Shown here piece after piece: positions 15,767 to 25,095 of a DNA stretch of 37,627 nucleotides. A program made the translations under genes and the position numbers. The notes below the pieces were generated by a model that saw only the letters and a program-made list of their open reading frames with translations, was not told where the DNA came from and searched no databases. The stretch is from Acidimicrobiaceae bacterium (GTDB taxonomy: Bacteria; Actinomycetota; Acidimicrobiia; Acidimicrobiales; Bog-793): contig DAHUXW010000030.1 in the NCBI GenBank assembly GCA_027306925.1, positions 1 to 37,627 of the forward strand, in the 5' to 3' direction. Position 1 is the stretch's first letter; every line of letters begins with the position of its first letter.

Positions 15767-17269
15767 TCAGCGCGTCCCGGGGAACCCGAGGTCGATCGTG
15801 GAGGCCGCCGGCTCGGGCCAGCGCGACGTCACGACCTTCGTGCGCGTGTAGAAGTCGACGCCGGCCGGGCCGTACATGTGGGCGTCGCCGAAGAGCGACG
15901 CCTTCCAGCCGCCGAAGCTGTAGTAGGCGACCGGGACCGGGATCGGCACGTTCACGCCGACCATGCCGCAGTCGACCTCGAACTGGAACCGGCGCACCGC
16001 ACCGCCGTCACGGGTGAAGATCGCGGTGCCGTTCCCGTACGGGTGCGCGTTCACGAGCGCGATCGCCTCGTCGAGGGTGCCCGCACGCACGACGGAGAGG
16101 ACGGGGCCGAAGATCTCCTCGTCGTAGACGCGCATTCCCGGGCGCACCCCGTCGACGAGCGACGCGCCGAGGTAGAAGCCGCGCGGGTCCGCCGCGTCCA
16201 TGAGCTCCTGGGTGCGCCCGTCGACGCGCACCGAGGCGCCCTCGTCCGCCGCGACCGCGAGGTAGCTCGCGACCTTGTCCCGGTGCTCGGCGGTCACGAG
16301 CGGGCCCATCTCGGCGCTCGGGTCGGACCCGGGCCCGACCCGCAGCTCCGGAAGGCGCTTCGCGATCGCGTCGACGAGCGGGTCTGCGATCGACCCGACC
16401 GCGACCACGACCGAGATCGCCATGCACCGCTCGCCGGCGGAGCCGTACGCCGCGCTGACCGCGGCGTCCGCCGCGACGTCGACGTCGGCGTCCGGGAGCA
16501 CGACCATGTGGTTCTTCGCGCCGCCGAGCGCCTGGACGCGCTTGCCGGCCGCGGTCCCGCGCTCGTAGACGTGGCGGGCGATCGCCGTCGAGCCGACGAA
16601 GCTGACCGCGGCGATACCGGGGTCGTCGAGGATCGCGTCGACCGCGACCTTGTCACCGTGGACGACGTTGAGCACGCCGTCCGGCAGGCCCGCCGCGCTG
16701 AACAGCTCGGCGAGGCGCACGCTCGCGGACGGGTCCTTCTCGCTCGGCTTGAGCACGAACGCGTTCCCGCACGCGATCGCGTTCGCGATCATCCACAGCG
16801 GGACCATCATCGGGAAGTTGAACGGCGTGATCCCGGCGACGACCCCGAGCGGCTGGCGGATCGAGTAGAGGTCGACGCCCGTCGACGCCTGCTCCGTGAA
16901 GCCGCCCTTCAGCAGCGGCGCGATGCCGCAGGCGAACTCGACGTTCTCGAGGCCGCGCGCGAGCTCGCCGGCCGCGTCGGACTCGACCTTTCCGTGCTCG
17001 GAGCTCACGAGCGCGGCGAGCTCCGACCGGTGCTCGTGCACGAGCTGGCGGAACGAGAACATGACCTCCGTGCGCCGCGAGAGCGAGACGGCCCGCCACG
17101 AGCGCTGTGCCCCGGCTGCGATCCGCACGGCCGCGCCGACCTCCTCGGCCGACGCGAGGTCCACCTCTGCCTGCACCTCGCCGGTCGACGGGTCGTACAC
17201 CGGGCCGCGACGCCCGGACGTCCCCGGGACGTGCGCGCCGCCGACGTAGTGCTCGATCTTCCGTGTCAT
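15767..17269 (-). CDS. mmsA: CoA-acylating methylmalonate-semialdehyde dehydrogenase
   Basis: The 500-residue enzyme is an ALDH-fold dehydrogenase of the MmsA type. It oxidises (methyl)malonate semialdehyde with NAD+ and CoA, releasing CO2 and giving acetyl-CoA from uracil-derived or propionyl-CoA from thymine-derived semialdehyde. Visible are GVVAGITPFNFPMMVPLWM (142-160), the cofactor Lys in FVLKPSEKDPS, FVGSTAIARHVYERG, ALGGAKNHMVVLPDAD (where CoA-acylating members lack the usual general-base Glu), and the nucleophile Cys282 in GERCMAIS. EEIFGPVLSVV and VPVAYYSFGGWKASLFGD complete the family pattern. The ATG follows GGAG at about ten bases. It sits 83 bases after the dihydropyrimidinase stop. 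Confidence 0.94.
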   Translation of the reverse strand: MTRKIEHYVGGAHVPGTSGRRGPVYDPSTGEVQAEVDLASAEEVGAAVRIAAGAQRSWRAVSLSRRTEVMFSFRQLVHEHRSELAALVSSEHGKVESDAAGELARGLENVEFACGIAPLLKGGFTEQASTGVDLYSIRQPLGVVAGITPFNFPMMVPLWMIANAIACGNAFVLKPSEKDPSASVRLAELFSAAGLPDGVLNVVHGDKVAVDAILDDPGIAAVSFVGSTAIARHVYERGTAAGKRVQALGGAKNHMVVLPDADVDVAADAAVSAAYGSAGERCMAISVVVAVGSIADPLVDAIAKRLPELRVGPGSDPSAEMGPLVTAEHRDKVASYLAVAADEGASVRVDGRTQELMDAADPRGFYLGASLVDGVRPGMRVYDEEIFGPVLSVVRAGTLDEAIALVNAHPYGNGTAIFTRDGGAVRRFQFEVDCGMVGVNVPIPVPVAYYSFGGWKASLFGDAHMYGPAGVDFYTRTKVVTSRWPEPAASTIDLGFPGTR

Positions 17270-17352
17270 CTCGGTGCTCCTGTGGGTCTCGTGCCTCGGT
17301 CTGCCGGCCCGGGCACGCTGTGGACCGGGCCGTTCCGCGCGCGCCCGAGCGC

Positions 17353-18771
17353 TCAGATCAGGTAGTCGGACAACGAGCGCTTGACGAAGCGGCCGTGCCC
17401 GGCGCGCCCGAAGTACTCGCCCGCGTCGACGACGACCGTACCGCGCGAGAGCACGGTGTCGACGTGGCCGGCGACTCGCACGCCCTCGTACGCGGAGTAG
17501 TCCATGTTCATGTGGTGGGCCCGTGCGGAGATCACGGTCTCGCCGTGCGGGTCGTACACGACGATGTCGGCGTCGGAGCCGGGCGCGATCACGCCCTTTC
17601 GCGGGTAGCAGCCGAACATCCTCGCGGGCGTGGTCGAGCAGAGCTCGACCCAGCGGGCGAGCCCGATCCTCTTGTCGACCACGCCCTGGAAGATGAGGTC
17701 CATGCGGTGCTCGACGCCGCCGATGCCGTTCGGGATCCTCGAGAAGTCGCCGAGCCCGAGCTCCTTCTGCTCCTTGTAGCAGAACGGGCAGTGGTCGGTG
17801 CTCACGACCGACAGGTCGTTCGTGCGCAGGTACCGCCAGAGCTCGTCGTGGTGCCCCTCGGCGCGCGACCGCAGCGGGGTCGAGCACACGTACTTCGCCC
17901 CCTCGAAGCCCGGGGCGAACAGGTGCTCCTCGAGCGAGAGGTACAGGTACTGCGGGCACGTCTCGCCGAAGACGTTGAGCCCCTCGTCGCGCGCGGCGGC
18001 GACGGTCGCGACGGCCTGCTTCGCCGACATGTGGACGACGTACAGCGGTGCGTGTGCGATCCGGGCGAGCATGATCGCCCGGTGCGTCGCCTCCTCCTCG
18101 GTCTCCCACGGGCGGGTGAGCCCGTGGTAGCCGGGCGCGGTCTCGCCGCGCGCGAGCGCCTGGGCGACGAGCACGTCGATCGCGATGCCGTTCTCGGCGT
18201 GCATCATCACGAGCGCGCCGTTCTCCGCGGCCTTCTGCATGCCGCGAAGTATCTGGCCGTCGTCGGAGTAGAAGACGCCCGGATAGCCCATGAACATCTT
18301 GAAGCTCGTGACGCCCTCGGCGACGAGCTCGTCCATCGCGCCGACGGCCGCGTCGTCGACGCCCGCGAGGATCTGGTGGAATCCGTAGTCGATCGCGCAC
18401 GCGCCTCCGGACTTCGCGTGCCACGCCGCGATCCCGTCGAGCACGGGCTCGCCCGTGTGGTGGACGACGAAGTCGATGATCGTCGTCGTCCCTCCCCACG
18501 CGGCGGCGCGCGTCCCGGTCTCGAAGGTGTCGGACGCCTTCGTCCCGCCGAAGGGCATCTCCATGTGCGTATGCCCGTCGACCCCGCCCGGCACGACGTA
18601 CTTGCCCGTCGCGTCGATCACGCGGTCCGCGCTGCTCTCGAGGTCGCTCCCGAGCGCGGTCGTCCCGGGCTCGAGCAGCGCGGCCACGCGCTCGCCGTCG
18701 ACGAGCACGTCCGCGGGCGCGGCACCGGTCGCGGACACGACGGTGCCCCCGTGGATGAAGGTCGTCGTCAT
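17353..18771 (-). CDS. hydA: dihydropyrimidinase (D-hydantoinase family)
   Basis: The 472-residue amidohydrolase opens the ring of dihydrouracil or dihydrothymine to N-carbamoyl-beta-amino acids. The binuclear zinc site is intact: His67 and His69 in GVDGHTHMEM, carbamylated Lys158 in SFKMFMGYPG, His191 in MMHAENG, His247 in VVHMSA and Asp326 in STDHCPF. NGIGGVEHRM and the C-terminal metal-domain return (GVIAPGSDADIVVYDP) are typical. Related hydantoinases or allantoinases share the fold. The neighbouring beta-ureidopropionase (31 bases upstream in the operon), MmsA and transaminase favour dihydropyrimidinase. The start is ATG at 18771 with no obvious strong ribosome site. Confidence 0.93.
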   Translation of the reverse strand: MTTTFIHGGTVVSATGAAPADVLVDGERVAALLEPGTTALGSDLESSADRVIDATGKYVVPGGVDGHTHMEMPFGGTKASDTFETGTRAAAWGGTTTIIDFVVHHTGEPVLDGIAAWHAKSGGACAIDYGFHQILAGVDDAAVGAMDELVAEGVTSFKMFMGYPGVFYSDDGQILRGMQKAAENGALVMMHAENGIAIDVLVAQALARGETAPGYHGLTRPWETEEEATHRAIMLARIAHAPLYVVHMSAKQAVATVAAARDEGLNVFGETCPQYLYLSLEEHLFAPGFEGAKYVCSTPLRSRAEGHHDELWRYLRTNDLSVVSTDHCPFCYKEQKELGLGDFSRIPNGIGGVEHRMDLIFQGVVDKRIGLARWVELCSTTPARMFGCYPRKGVIAPGSDADIVVYDPHGETVISARAHHMNMDYSAYEGVRVAGHVDTVLSRGTVVVDAGEYFGRAGHGRFVKRSLSDYLI

Positions 18772-18802
18772 CCGGGCCGCACCGCCCCGGCCGTCGCCGC
18801 GG

Positions 18803-19642
18803 TCACGGCTCCGTGAGCTCCGCGTACGCGTCGGGGCGGCGGTCGCGGTAGAAGGCCCAGCGCTCGCGCACCTCGCCGAGCAGCGCGAGGTCGAGATCGC
18901 GCACGACGACCTCCGGCGCGCCGGCGTCCGCGACGTCGCCGACGAACTTTCCCTCGGGGTCGACGAAGTAGCTCGTGCCGTAGAAGTCGTCGTCCCCGAG
19001 GGACTCGACGCCGACCCGGTTGATCGCGCCGACGAAGTACTCGTTCGCGACGGCCGCCGCGGGCTGCTCGAGCTTCCAGAGGTAGGAGGAGAGACCGCGG
19101 CTCGTCGCCGAGGGGTTGAACACGATCTCGGCGCCGTTCAGGCCGAGCGCCCGCCAGCCCTCGGGGAAGTGGCGGTCGTAGCAGATGTAGACGCCGATCC
19201 TGCCGACCGCGGTCGAGAACACCGGGAAGCCGAGGTTCCCGGGCCGGAAGTAGAACTTCTCCCAGAATCCCGCGACCTGTGGGATGTGGTGCTTTCGGTA
19301 CTTGCCGAGGTAGCGGCCGTCGGCGTCGACGACGGCCGCGGTGTTGTACAGGACGCCGGGCTGCTCCTCCTCGTACATCGGGAGCACCATGACGACCCCG
19401 AGCTCGGCGGCGAGCGCCTGGAACCGCTCGGTCGTCGGCCCCGGCACGCTCTCGGCGTAGGAGTAGTAGCTCGGCTCCTGGACCTGGCAGAAGTAGGGCC
19501 CGTAGAACAGCTCCTGGAAGCAGACGACCTTCGCGCCGCTCGCCGCCGCGTCACGGGCGTAGGCCTCGTGCGCCGCGACCATCGACTCCTTGTCCCCGGT
19601 CCAGCGGGCCTGGACGAGCGCTGCACGCACCAACGGGGCCAT
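18803..19642 (-). CDS. pydC: beta-ureidopropionase / N-carbamoyl-amino acid amidohydrolase (nitrilase superfamily)
   Basis: The 279-residue protein carries the nitrilase-superfamily triad: Glu44 in CFQELFYGPYF, Lys117 in GKYRKHHIP and Cys154 in VYICYDRHFPEG. The stretches FNPSATSRGLSSYLWKLE and YFVGAINRVG agree with the beta-ureidopropionase / N-carbamoylputrescine amidase group. In this operon it should hydrolyse N-carbamoyl-beta-alanine or N-carbamoyl-beta-aminoisobutyrate to the amino acid, CO2 and ammonia. The ATG at 19642 aligns with family starts; GGAAGG lies just ahead (19649-19654). It is first in the - strand operon and diverges from cdd. Confidence 0.9.
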   Translation of the reverse strand: MAPLVRAALVQARWTGDKESMVAAHEAYARDAAASGAKVVCFQELFYGPYFCQVQEPSYYSYAESVPGPTTERFQALAAELGVVMVLPMYEEEQPGVLYNTAAVVDADGRYLGKYRKHHIPQVAGFWEKFYFRPGNLGFPVFSTAVGRIGVYICYDRHFPEGWRALGLNGAEIVFNPSATSRGLSSYLWKLEQPAAAVANEYFVGAINRVGVESLGDDDFYGTSYFVDPEGKFVGDVADAGAPEVVVRDLDLALLGEVRERWAFYRDRRPDAYAELTEP

Positions 19643-19893
19643 GTGCACCTTCCGAGCGACGGTCGCGGGACCCTGGACGTCGGCGGGGACCGGAGTCCTG
19701 GACGGCCCGGACGGGCCGGGGACGCACGGGCACGCGTCGCCCGGGCCCCGGGACGATGTTATCGGCGTGCGGCGGCACGCACAACGCCGGGAGCGGGACG
19801 CTGCCGGTGCGTTCTTCCCCGTGCGACAAGGGATCCGCCGGCGCGTGCGGGCCCGCGGCGCCGTGGAGCGCGCCACGAGTAACGTGCCGGGGC
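19643..19893. promoter_or_regulatory. divergent control region between the pyrimidine-degradation and cdd operons
   Basis: These 251 bases lie between the starts of pydC and cdd and encode nothing convincing. They contain the palindrome CCCGGGCCCCGGG (19740-19752). The inverted repeat GCGTGC-N4-GCACGC (19765-19770/19775-19780) is nested in CGGCGT...ACGCCG (19763-19768/19784-19789). These are possible operator sites for a regulator controlling both operons. The cdd -10 box is at the right end. Confidence 0.45.
19880..19885 (+). promoter_or_regulatory. -10 element for leaderless cdd
   Basis: TAACGT ends eight bases before the cdd GTG codon, which has no Shine-Dalgarno sequence. This is the spacing expected if the first transcribed base is the start codon. 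Confidence 0.55.
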
Positions 19894-20330
19894 GTGGCCC
19901 CGCCGACCGAGTCGCACGCCGACCGAGCGATCGACTGGGCGGCACTTCGCGACGAGGCCGTGCGCAGCGCGGCCCGTGCGTACGCGCCGTACTCGGGGCT
20001 TCGCGTCGGTGCGGCGGCGCTCTGCGACGACGGCCGGGTCGTGCGCGGCTGCAACGTCGAGAACGCGTCCTACGGGCTCACGCTCTGCGCGGAGTGCGGG
20101 CTCGTGTCCGACCTCGCCGCGACGGGCGGTGGGCGCCTCGTCGCGCTGAGCGTCGTCGCGGGCGACGGGAGCCCGCTCGCGCCGTGCGGCCGCTGCCGCC
20201 AGCTGCTCGTCGAGCACGGCGACGCGGGGCTGCTCCTCGACGCCGGCCCGGGCGCGCCCGCCGTGCGCGCCGCCGACCTGCTCCCGGGGGCGTTCACCGG
20301 CGCCGAGCTCGCGGCGCGCCGCGAGCCACG

Positions 20331-20334
<4 letters not shown>
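19894..20334 (+). CDS. cdd: cytidine deaminase
   Basis: The 146-residue enzyme converts cytidine or deoxycytidine to uridine or deoxyuridine. It has the YAPYSGLRVGAA entry motif, the substrate-binding NVEN (54-57), the zinc/catalytic segment CAEC (Cys65 ligand, Glu67 proton shuttle) and the PCGRCRQ zinc ligands Cys98 and Cys101. This is the homotetrameric small-Cdd pattern. The frame is open further upstream to an ATG at 19756, but that extension is low-complexity. The GTG at 19894 gives the normal family length and sits eight bases after a TANNNT box. The stop overlaps deoA (ATGA), so uridine made here passes to the coupled phosphorylase. Confidence 0.93.
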
Positions 20335-21617
<1,283 letters not shown>

Positions 21618-21643
21618 GCGTCCGGCACCGCCGTGCCGGCAGT

Positions 21644-21649
21644 TACGCT
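21644..21649 (+). promoter_or_regulatory. -10 element for leaderless add
   Basis: TACGCT ends six bases before the add GTG, within the 38-base gap after deoA. It implies that adenosine deaminase can be transcribed separately from cdd-deoA and leaderless. No Shine-Dalgarno sequence is visible. Confidence 0.5.
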
Positions 21650-21655
21650 GGCGAC

Positions 21656-22780
21656 GTGCGCGACGCCCCGCCGACGATCGATCAGATTCGTCGGGCGCCG
21701 AAGGTGCTCCTCCACGACCACCTCGACGGCGGGCTCCGCCCCGCGACGGTCGTGGACCTCGCCGCGGCGCACGGGTACACGGCGCTGCCGACGACCGACC
21801 CGGACGAGCTCGCGAGGTGGTTCGTCGAGGACCGTCCGCGGCACGACCTCGTCCGCTACCTCGCAGGCTTCACGCACACGGTCGCGGTCATGCAGCACGA
21901 GGACGCGCTCCGGCGCGTCGCGACCGAGTGCGTCGAGGACCTCGTGGCCGACGGCGTCGTCTACGCGGAGGTCAGGTTCGCGCCGGAGCTCCACACCGAG
22001 GCCGGCCTCTCGCTCGACGCCGTCGTCGAGGCGACGCTCCAGGGCTTCGCCGACGGCACGGCGAAGGCGGCGGCCGACGGCACGCCGATCGTCGTGCGCG
22101 CGCTGCTCACGGCGATGCGGAGCGCGGCGCGCTCGCTCGAGATCGCGGAGCTCGCGGTGCGCTACCGCGACCTCGGCGTCGCCGGGTTCGACGTCGCGGG
22201 CCCCGAGGCCGGCTACCCGCCGACGCGTCACCTCGACGCATTCCAGCTCGTGAAGCAGGAGAACTTCCACGCCACCCTCCACGCCGGCGAGGCGTTCGGG
22301 CTCCCGTCGATCTGGGAGGCGCTCCAGTGGTGCAACGCGGAGCGGCTCGGCCACGGCGTGCGGATCGTCGACGACATCGCGAGCGAGGCGGACGGCTCGG
22401 TGCGCCTCGGCAGGCTCGCGAGCTACGTGCGCGACCGCCGGATCCCGCTCGAGCTCTGCCCGACCTCGAACGTGCACACCGGCGCGGCGCCCTCGCTCGC
22501 CGAGCACCCGATCGGCCTGCTGCGCCGCCTCCAGTTCCGTGTCACGCTCAACACGGACAACCGTCTCATGAGTGGCGTCACGCTGTCGTCGGAGATGGAG
22601 CGGTGCTGCGAGGCCTTCGGGTGGGAGTGGGGCGACCTCGCGTGGCTGTCGATCAACGCGATGAAGAGCGCGTTCTACCCGTTCGACGACCGTCTCGCGC
22701 TCATCAACGGCGTCATCAAGCCGGGCTTCGCGTCGCTCGCCGCGCAGTCCGCGTTCCGCGTCTCCGCCTCGCTCGGCTGA
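21656..22780 (+). CDS. add: adenosine deaminase
   Basis: The 374-residue amidohydrolase turns adenosine and deoxyadenosine into inosine and deoxyinosine. The zinc-binding entry motif is [12 protein letters not shown] (His20, His22), with Gly-rich LDGG as in [14 protein letters not shown] carries the zinc His and catalytic Glu, RLGHGVRI carries the catalytic His, and [11 protein letters not shown] carries the zinc/base-contacting Asp. PTSNVHTG is also present. Motifs and length match the ADA family; adenine deaminase is a less likely alternative. The GTG at 21656 was chosen because of the adjacent -10 box and the family N-terminus. Product inosine is the substrate of the PNP encoded at 28434-27568. 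Confidence 0.92.
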   Translation: MRDAPPTIDQIRRAPKVLLHDHLDGGLRPATVVDLAAAHGYTALPTTDPDELARWFVEDRPRHDLVRYLAGFTHTVAVMQHEDALRRVATECVEDLVADGVVYAEVRFAPELHTEAGLSLDAVVEATLQGFADGTAKAAADGTPIVVRALLTAMRSAARSLEIAELAVRYRDLGVAGFDVAGPEAGYPPTRHLDAFQLVKQENFHATLHAGEAFGLPSIWEALQWCNAERLGHGVRIVDDIASEADGSVRLGRLASYVRDRRIPLELCPTSNVHTGAAPSLAEHPIGLLRRLQFRVTLNTDNRLMSGVTLSSEMERCCEAFGWEWGDLAWLSINAMKSAFYPFDDRLALINGVIKPGFASLAAQSAFRVSASLG

Positions 22781-22793
22781 CGACCCGCGCCCC

Positions 22794-23432
22794 GTGCACA
22801 CCTCCGCGGCGGCGCTCGCGGCGCTCGCGATCGCCTGCCCGGTCCTCACGATCGGGCGTGGCGTGCCCCAGGCGGTCCGATTGATGCGCAGGGGCGCCGA
22901 CGGGGTGTCGATCCTCACGTGGCAGCTCTGGCTCCTCGTCGGCGAGCCGTGGATCGCGTACGGCGTCATCGCGCACGTCCCGGCCGAGGTCGTGACCAAC
23001 TGTGCGACGACCGTCGTCGGCGCCGTGACGCTCGTGCTCGCGACGCGCGTCGCGGGGACGACCGCACGCGCGGTCACGACCTCGCTCGTCGCGTCGGGAG
23101 CGATCGTGCTGCTCGTCGCCGTGAGCGTCCGCGCGCACGACCTCGCCCCGATCTCGGTCGTCGCGGTCACCGGGTCGATCGCGATGTACCTCCCGCAGGC
23201 AGTCCGGACGTTCCGCGCGCCGTCGGTCACCGGCGTGTCGATGTCGACCTGGGCGCTCGCGCTCGCGACCTCGGTCGCGTGGGGCGCCTACGGCTTGCTC
23301 ATCGCGAAGGTCCCCGTGTGGCTGCCGAGCCTCGTCGCGGTGCCGACGTCCGCGGCGATCGTCGTCCGCCTCTACGCGCGCCGCGCGGGTTCGCCCGAGC
23401 GGATCGTCGCAAGCGCGAGCAGCGCGACGTGA
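22794..23432 (+). CDS. two-repeat PQ-loop (SWEET-like) membrane protein
   Basis: This 212-residue protein has about seven hydrophobic segments and two PQ-loop repeats. The first holds GVPQAVRLMRRGADGVSILTW and the second YLPQAVRTFRAPSVTGVSMSTW, joined by a linker helix. Bacterial SemiSWEETs normally have only one repeat of about 90-100 residues, so this is a full double-repeat form like eukaryotic SWEETs. The fold suggests passive transport of a sugar or other small molecule. The position after add, with a 13-base gap, suggests a purine/nucleoside-related cargo, but that is inference. It starts with GTG. The last 61 bases overlap the 3' end of the regulator gene on the other strand. Confidence 0.78.
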   Translation: MHTSAAALAALAIACPVLTIGRGVPQAVRLMRRGADGVSILTWQLWLLVGEPWIAYGVIAHVPAEVVTNCATTVVGAVTLVLATRVAGTTARAVTTSLVASGAIVLLVAVSVRAHDLAPISVVAVTGSIAMYLPQAVRTFRAPSVTGVSMSTWALALATSVAWGAYGLLIAKVPVWLPSLVAVPTSAAIVVRLYARRAGSPERIVASASSAT

Positions 23433-25003
23433 AGCGAGGCGAGTGACTCGACGGGGTCGAGGCGGACGCCGGCGACGGCCTCGATCCGCTCGAGCCGATG
23501 GTAGTACGCGGCGCGGCTGAGCCCGAAGTCGCGCGCCGCGGCCGCGACGTTCCCCCCGTGGCGGCAGAGCGCGCCGAGCGCGTCGACGAGGCGGTCGTCG
23601 GGCGCGGCGGCGTCGTGCAGGAGCAGCGCGCCGAGCTCGCGCTCGACGAAGCTCTGTAGCCGGGCGTCGTCGCGCAGCAGGTAGAGAAGCCCGCGGATCC
23701 GCACGTCCGGGAGCGCGAAGTACCCGCACTCGGGCGTCGCGTGATCGTCGGCGACGGAGGCGACCTGAACGGCCTCGAGCATCGAGCGGCGGGCGTCCTC
23801 CACGCGGGTGACCACCGACCCGGCGGCGACGACCGTGCGGCGCTCGCCGGCCCCCACCGCCTCCGCGCGGACCCGCTGCGCGAGCTCGCAGAGCGCGCGC
23901 GCCGCGTCGCCGGCGGCGTCGACGGACACGAGCAGGCCGATCTCGGCCTGCCGGAGCGCCCCGACGATCGCGGGCACACCGCAGGCGCGCGCGGCGCGCG
24001 CCGACAGCTCTGCCCGCCGCAGGTCGAGCGCCTGCGCGGCCAGCGGGCTCCCGGGCGACTCGTCCCGGAAGCGCACGACGACGCCCGCGAGCTGGCGAGC
24101 TTCGAGCGCGACGCCGAGCGCGCTCGCTCGTGCCGAGATCGCGCCGGGCGACGCCGCGCCGTGCGCGACGAGGTCCGCGAGCAGGCTCCGGTGGACGTGG
24201 CGCTCGAGCGACTCGCGGTCGCGCTCGGCGAGCCGCTCGATCGCGATCGCGCTCGCGCCGCGCTCCGCCACGAGGTACTGGTGCGCCGACGGCTCGCCGT
24301 CGGGGAGCAGCACGAGCCGGCCCCAAGGCTCGCCCTTCGCCGCGATCCTCGTGACGAGCCAGCCCTCCGGTGGCGCGACGCCGGTGCGCTCGGGGAAGGG
24401 CACCGCGCGCGAGCGGCGCTCCCAGCTCGCGAGGAGCCGCTCGGTCTCGCCGCCGGCGTGCGCGAGCACCTGGTGGCTGAGGTTCTCGAGCACCGCGGGG
24501 CACCGCGCACGGGCCGCGACCTCCCGCACGATCTCGGGGACCGACGCGCCGTCGAGGCTGAGCGCGGTGAAGACCTCGTGGATCTCCTTCGCCTGGCGCA
24601 GCTCGTCGAACTGCTCGTTCACGATCCGGGAGTGCACGGCCTCGGTGACCGCGACGTAGCGGACCTCGGTGCGCAGCTCGACGAGCGGCAGCCCGAGGCG
24701 CTCGGCCGCGCGCGCCATCGCCGGCGGCAGCCGGGAGAAGTGCCGGCCGAGCTCGACGACGATGCCGCACGCGCCCGCGACCGCGAGCTCCTCGACGTAG
24801 CGGGCGAGCCCGCGCGCGTCGTCGGGGAGGGCGATGCCGGTCGTGAGGATCAGCTCGCCGCCCTGGAGCAGGTGGGCGATGTCCGCGACCTCGCTCACGT
24901 GGACCCAGCGGACCGGGGCGTCGAGCCCGCCCGCCCCGGCGAGCACGCGGGGCATCCCCGCGGCGACGGCGGGCAGCGCGAGGACGTCGCGGACCGAGAT
25001 CAC
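23372..25003 (-). CDS. PucR-family transcriptional regulator
   Basis: The 543-residue protein has the three-part PucR layout. An N-terminal PucR sensor domain (about 3-120) contains VLAGAGGLDAPVRWVHVSE and GGELILTTGIAL. A central GGDEF-like/linker region follows. The C-terminal helix-turn-helix (PucR C-terminal domain) has HGGNVAAAARDFGLSRAAYYHRLERIE, with the rest to the end completing the dimer helices. PucR regulators control purine and related nitrogen-compound catabolism. Here the gene sits at the centre of the nucleoside island and is the only regulator seen, so it likely controls one or more of the operons. The GTG at 25003 begins the sensor domain. The gene overlaps the PQ-loop gene tail-to-tail by 61 bases. 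Confidence 0.9.
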   Translation of the reverse strand: MISVRDVLALPAVAAGMPRVLAGAGGLDAPVRWVHVSEVADIAHLLQGGELILTTGIALPDDARGLARYVEELAVAGACGIVVELGRHFSRLPPAMARAAERLGLPLVELRTEVRYVAVTEAVHSRIVNEQFDELRQAKEIHEVFTALSLDGASVPEIVREVAARARCPAVLENLSHQVLAHAGGETERLLASWERRSRAVPFPERTGVAPPEGWLVTRIAAKGEPWGRLVLLPDGEPSAHQYLVAERGASAIAIERLAERDRESLERHVHRSLLADLVAHGAASPGAISARASALGVALEARQLAGVVVRFRDESPGSPLAAQALDLRRAELSARAARACGVPAIVGALRQAEIGLLVSVDAAGDAARALCELAQRVRAEAVGAGERRTVVAAGSVVTRVEDARRSMLEAVQVASVADDHATPECGYFALPDVRIRGLLYLLRDDARLQSFVERELGALLLHDAAAPDDRLVDALGALCRHGGNVAAAARDFGLSRAAYYHRLERIEAVAGVRLDPVESLASLHVALLALATIRSGEPARRA

Positions 25004-25049
25004 CGGCCGGCTGCGCGAGCGTCGCGACGTGTCGCCATAACCGCGGAGA

Positions 25050-25055
25050 ACCCTA
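25050..25055 (-). promoter_or_regulatory. candidate -10 box of the PucR-like regulator
   Basis: On the - strand, TAGGGT lies about 46 bases before the regulator GTG. It fits TANNNT and would give a leader of about 40 bases. Another possible box, TTATGG, lies closer (25035-25040). Confidence 0.35.
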
Positions 25056-25066
25056 CACAGCGTCTC

Positions 25067-25095
25067 TTGATCGCCCGGTGCCCGCCCCCGACAAT
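25067..25095 (+). promoter_or_regulatory. sigma70-like promoter ahead of the mosaic pseudogene
   Basis: TTGATC (25067-25072) and GACAAT (25090-25095) are separated by 17 bases, the best two-box promoter match in the window. It points to the + strand, back-to-back with the regulator promoter, into the aminotransferase remnant. It may be a relic of the intact gene's promoter. Confidence 0.45.

Noticed and set aside
19756-19893. An upstream ATG that would give Cdd a lipoprotein-like start (MLSACGG)
   Set aside because: The extension has no homology to cytidine deaminases, is low-complexity, and a cytoplasmic enzyme should not be a lipoprotein. The GTG at 19894 with its -10 box is better supported.
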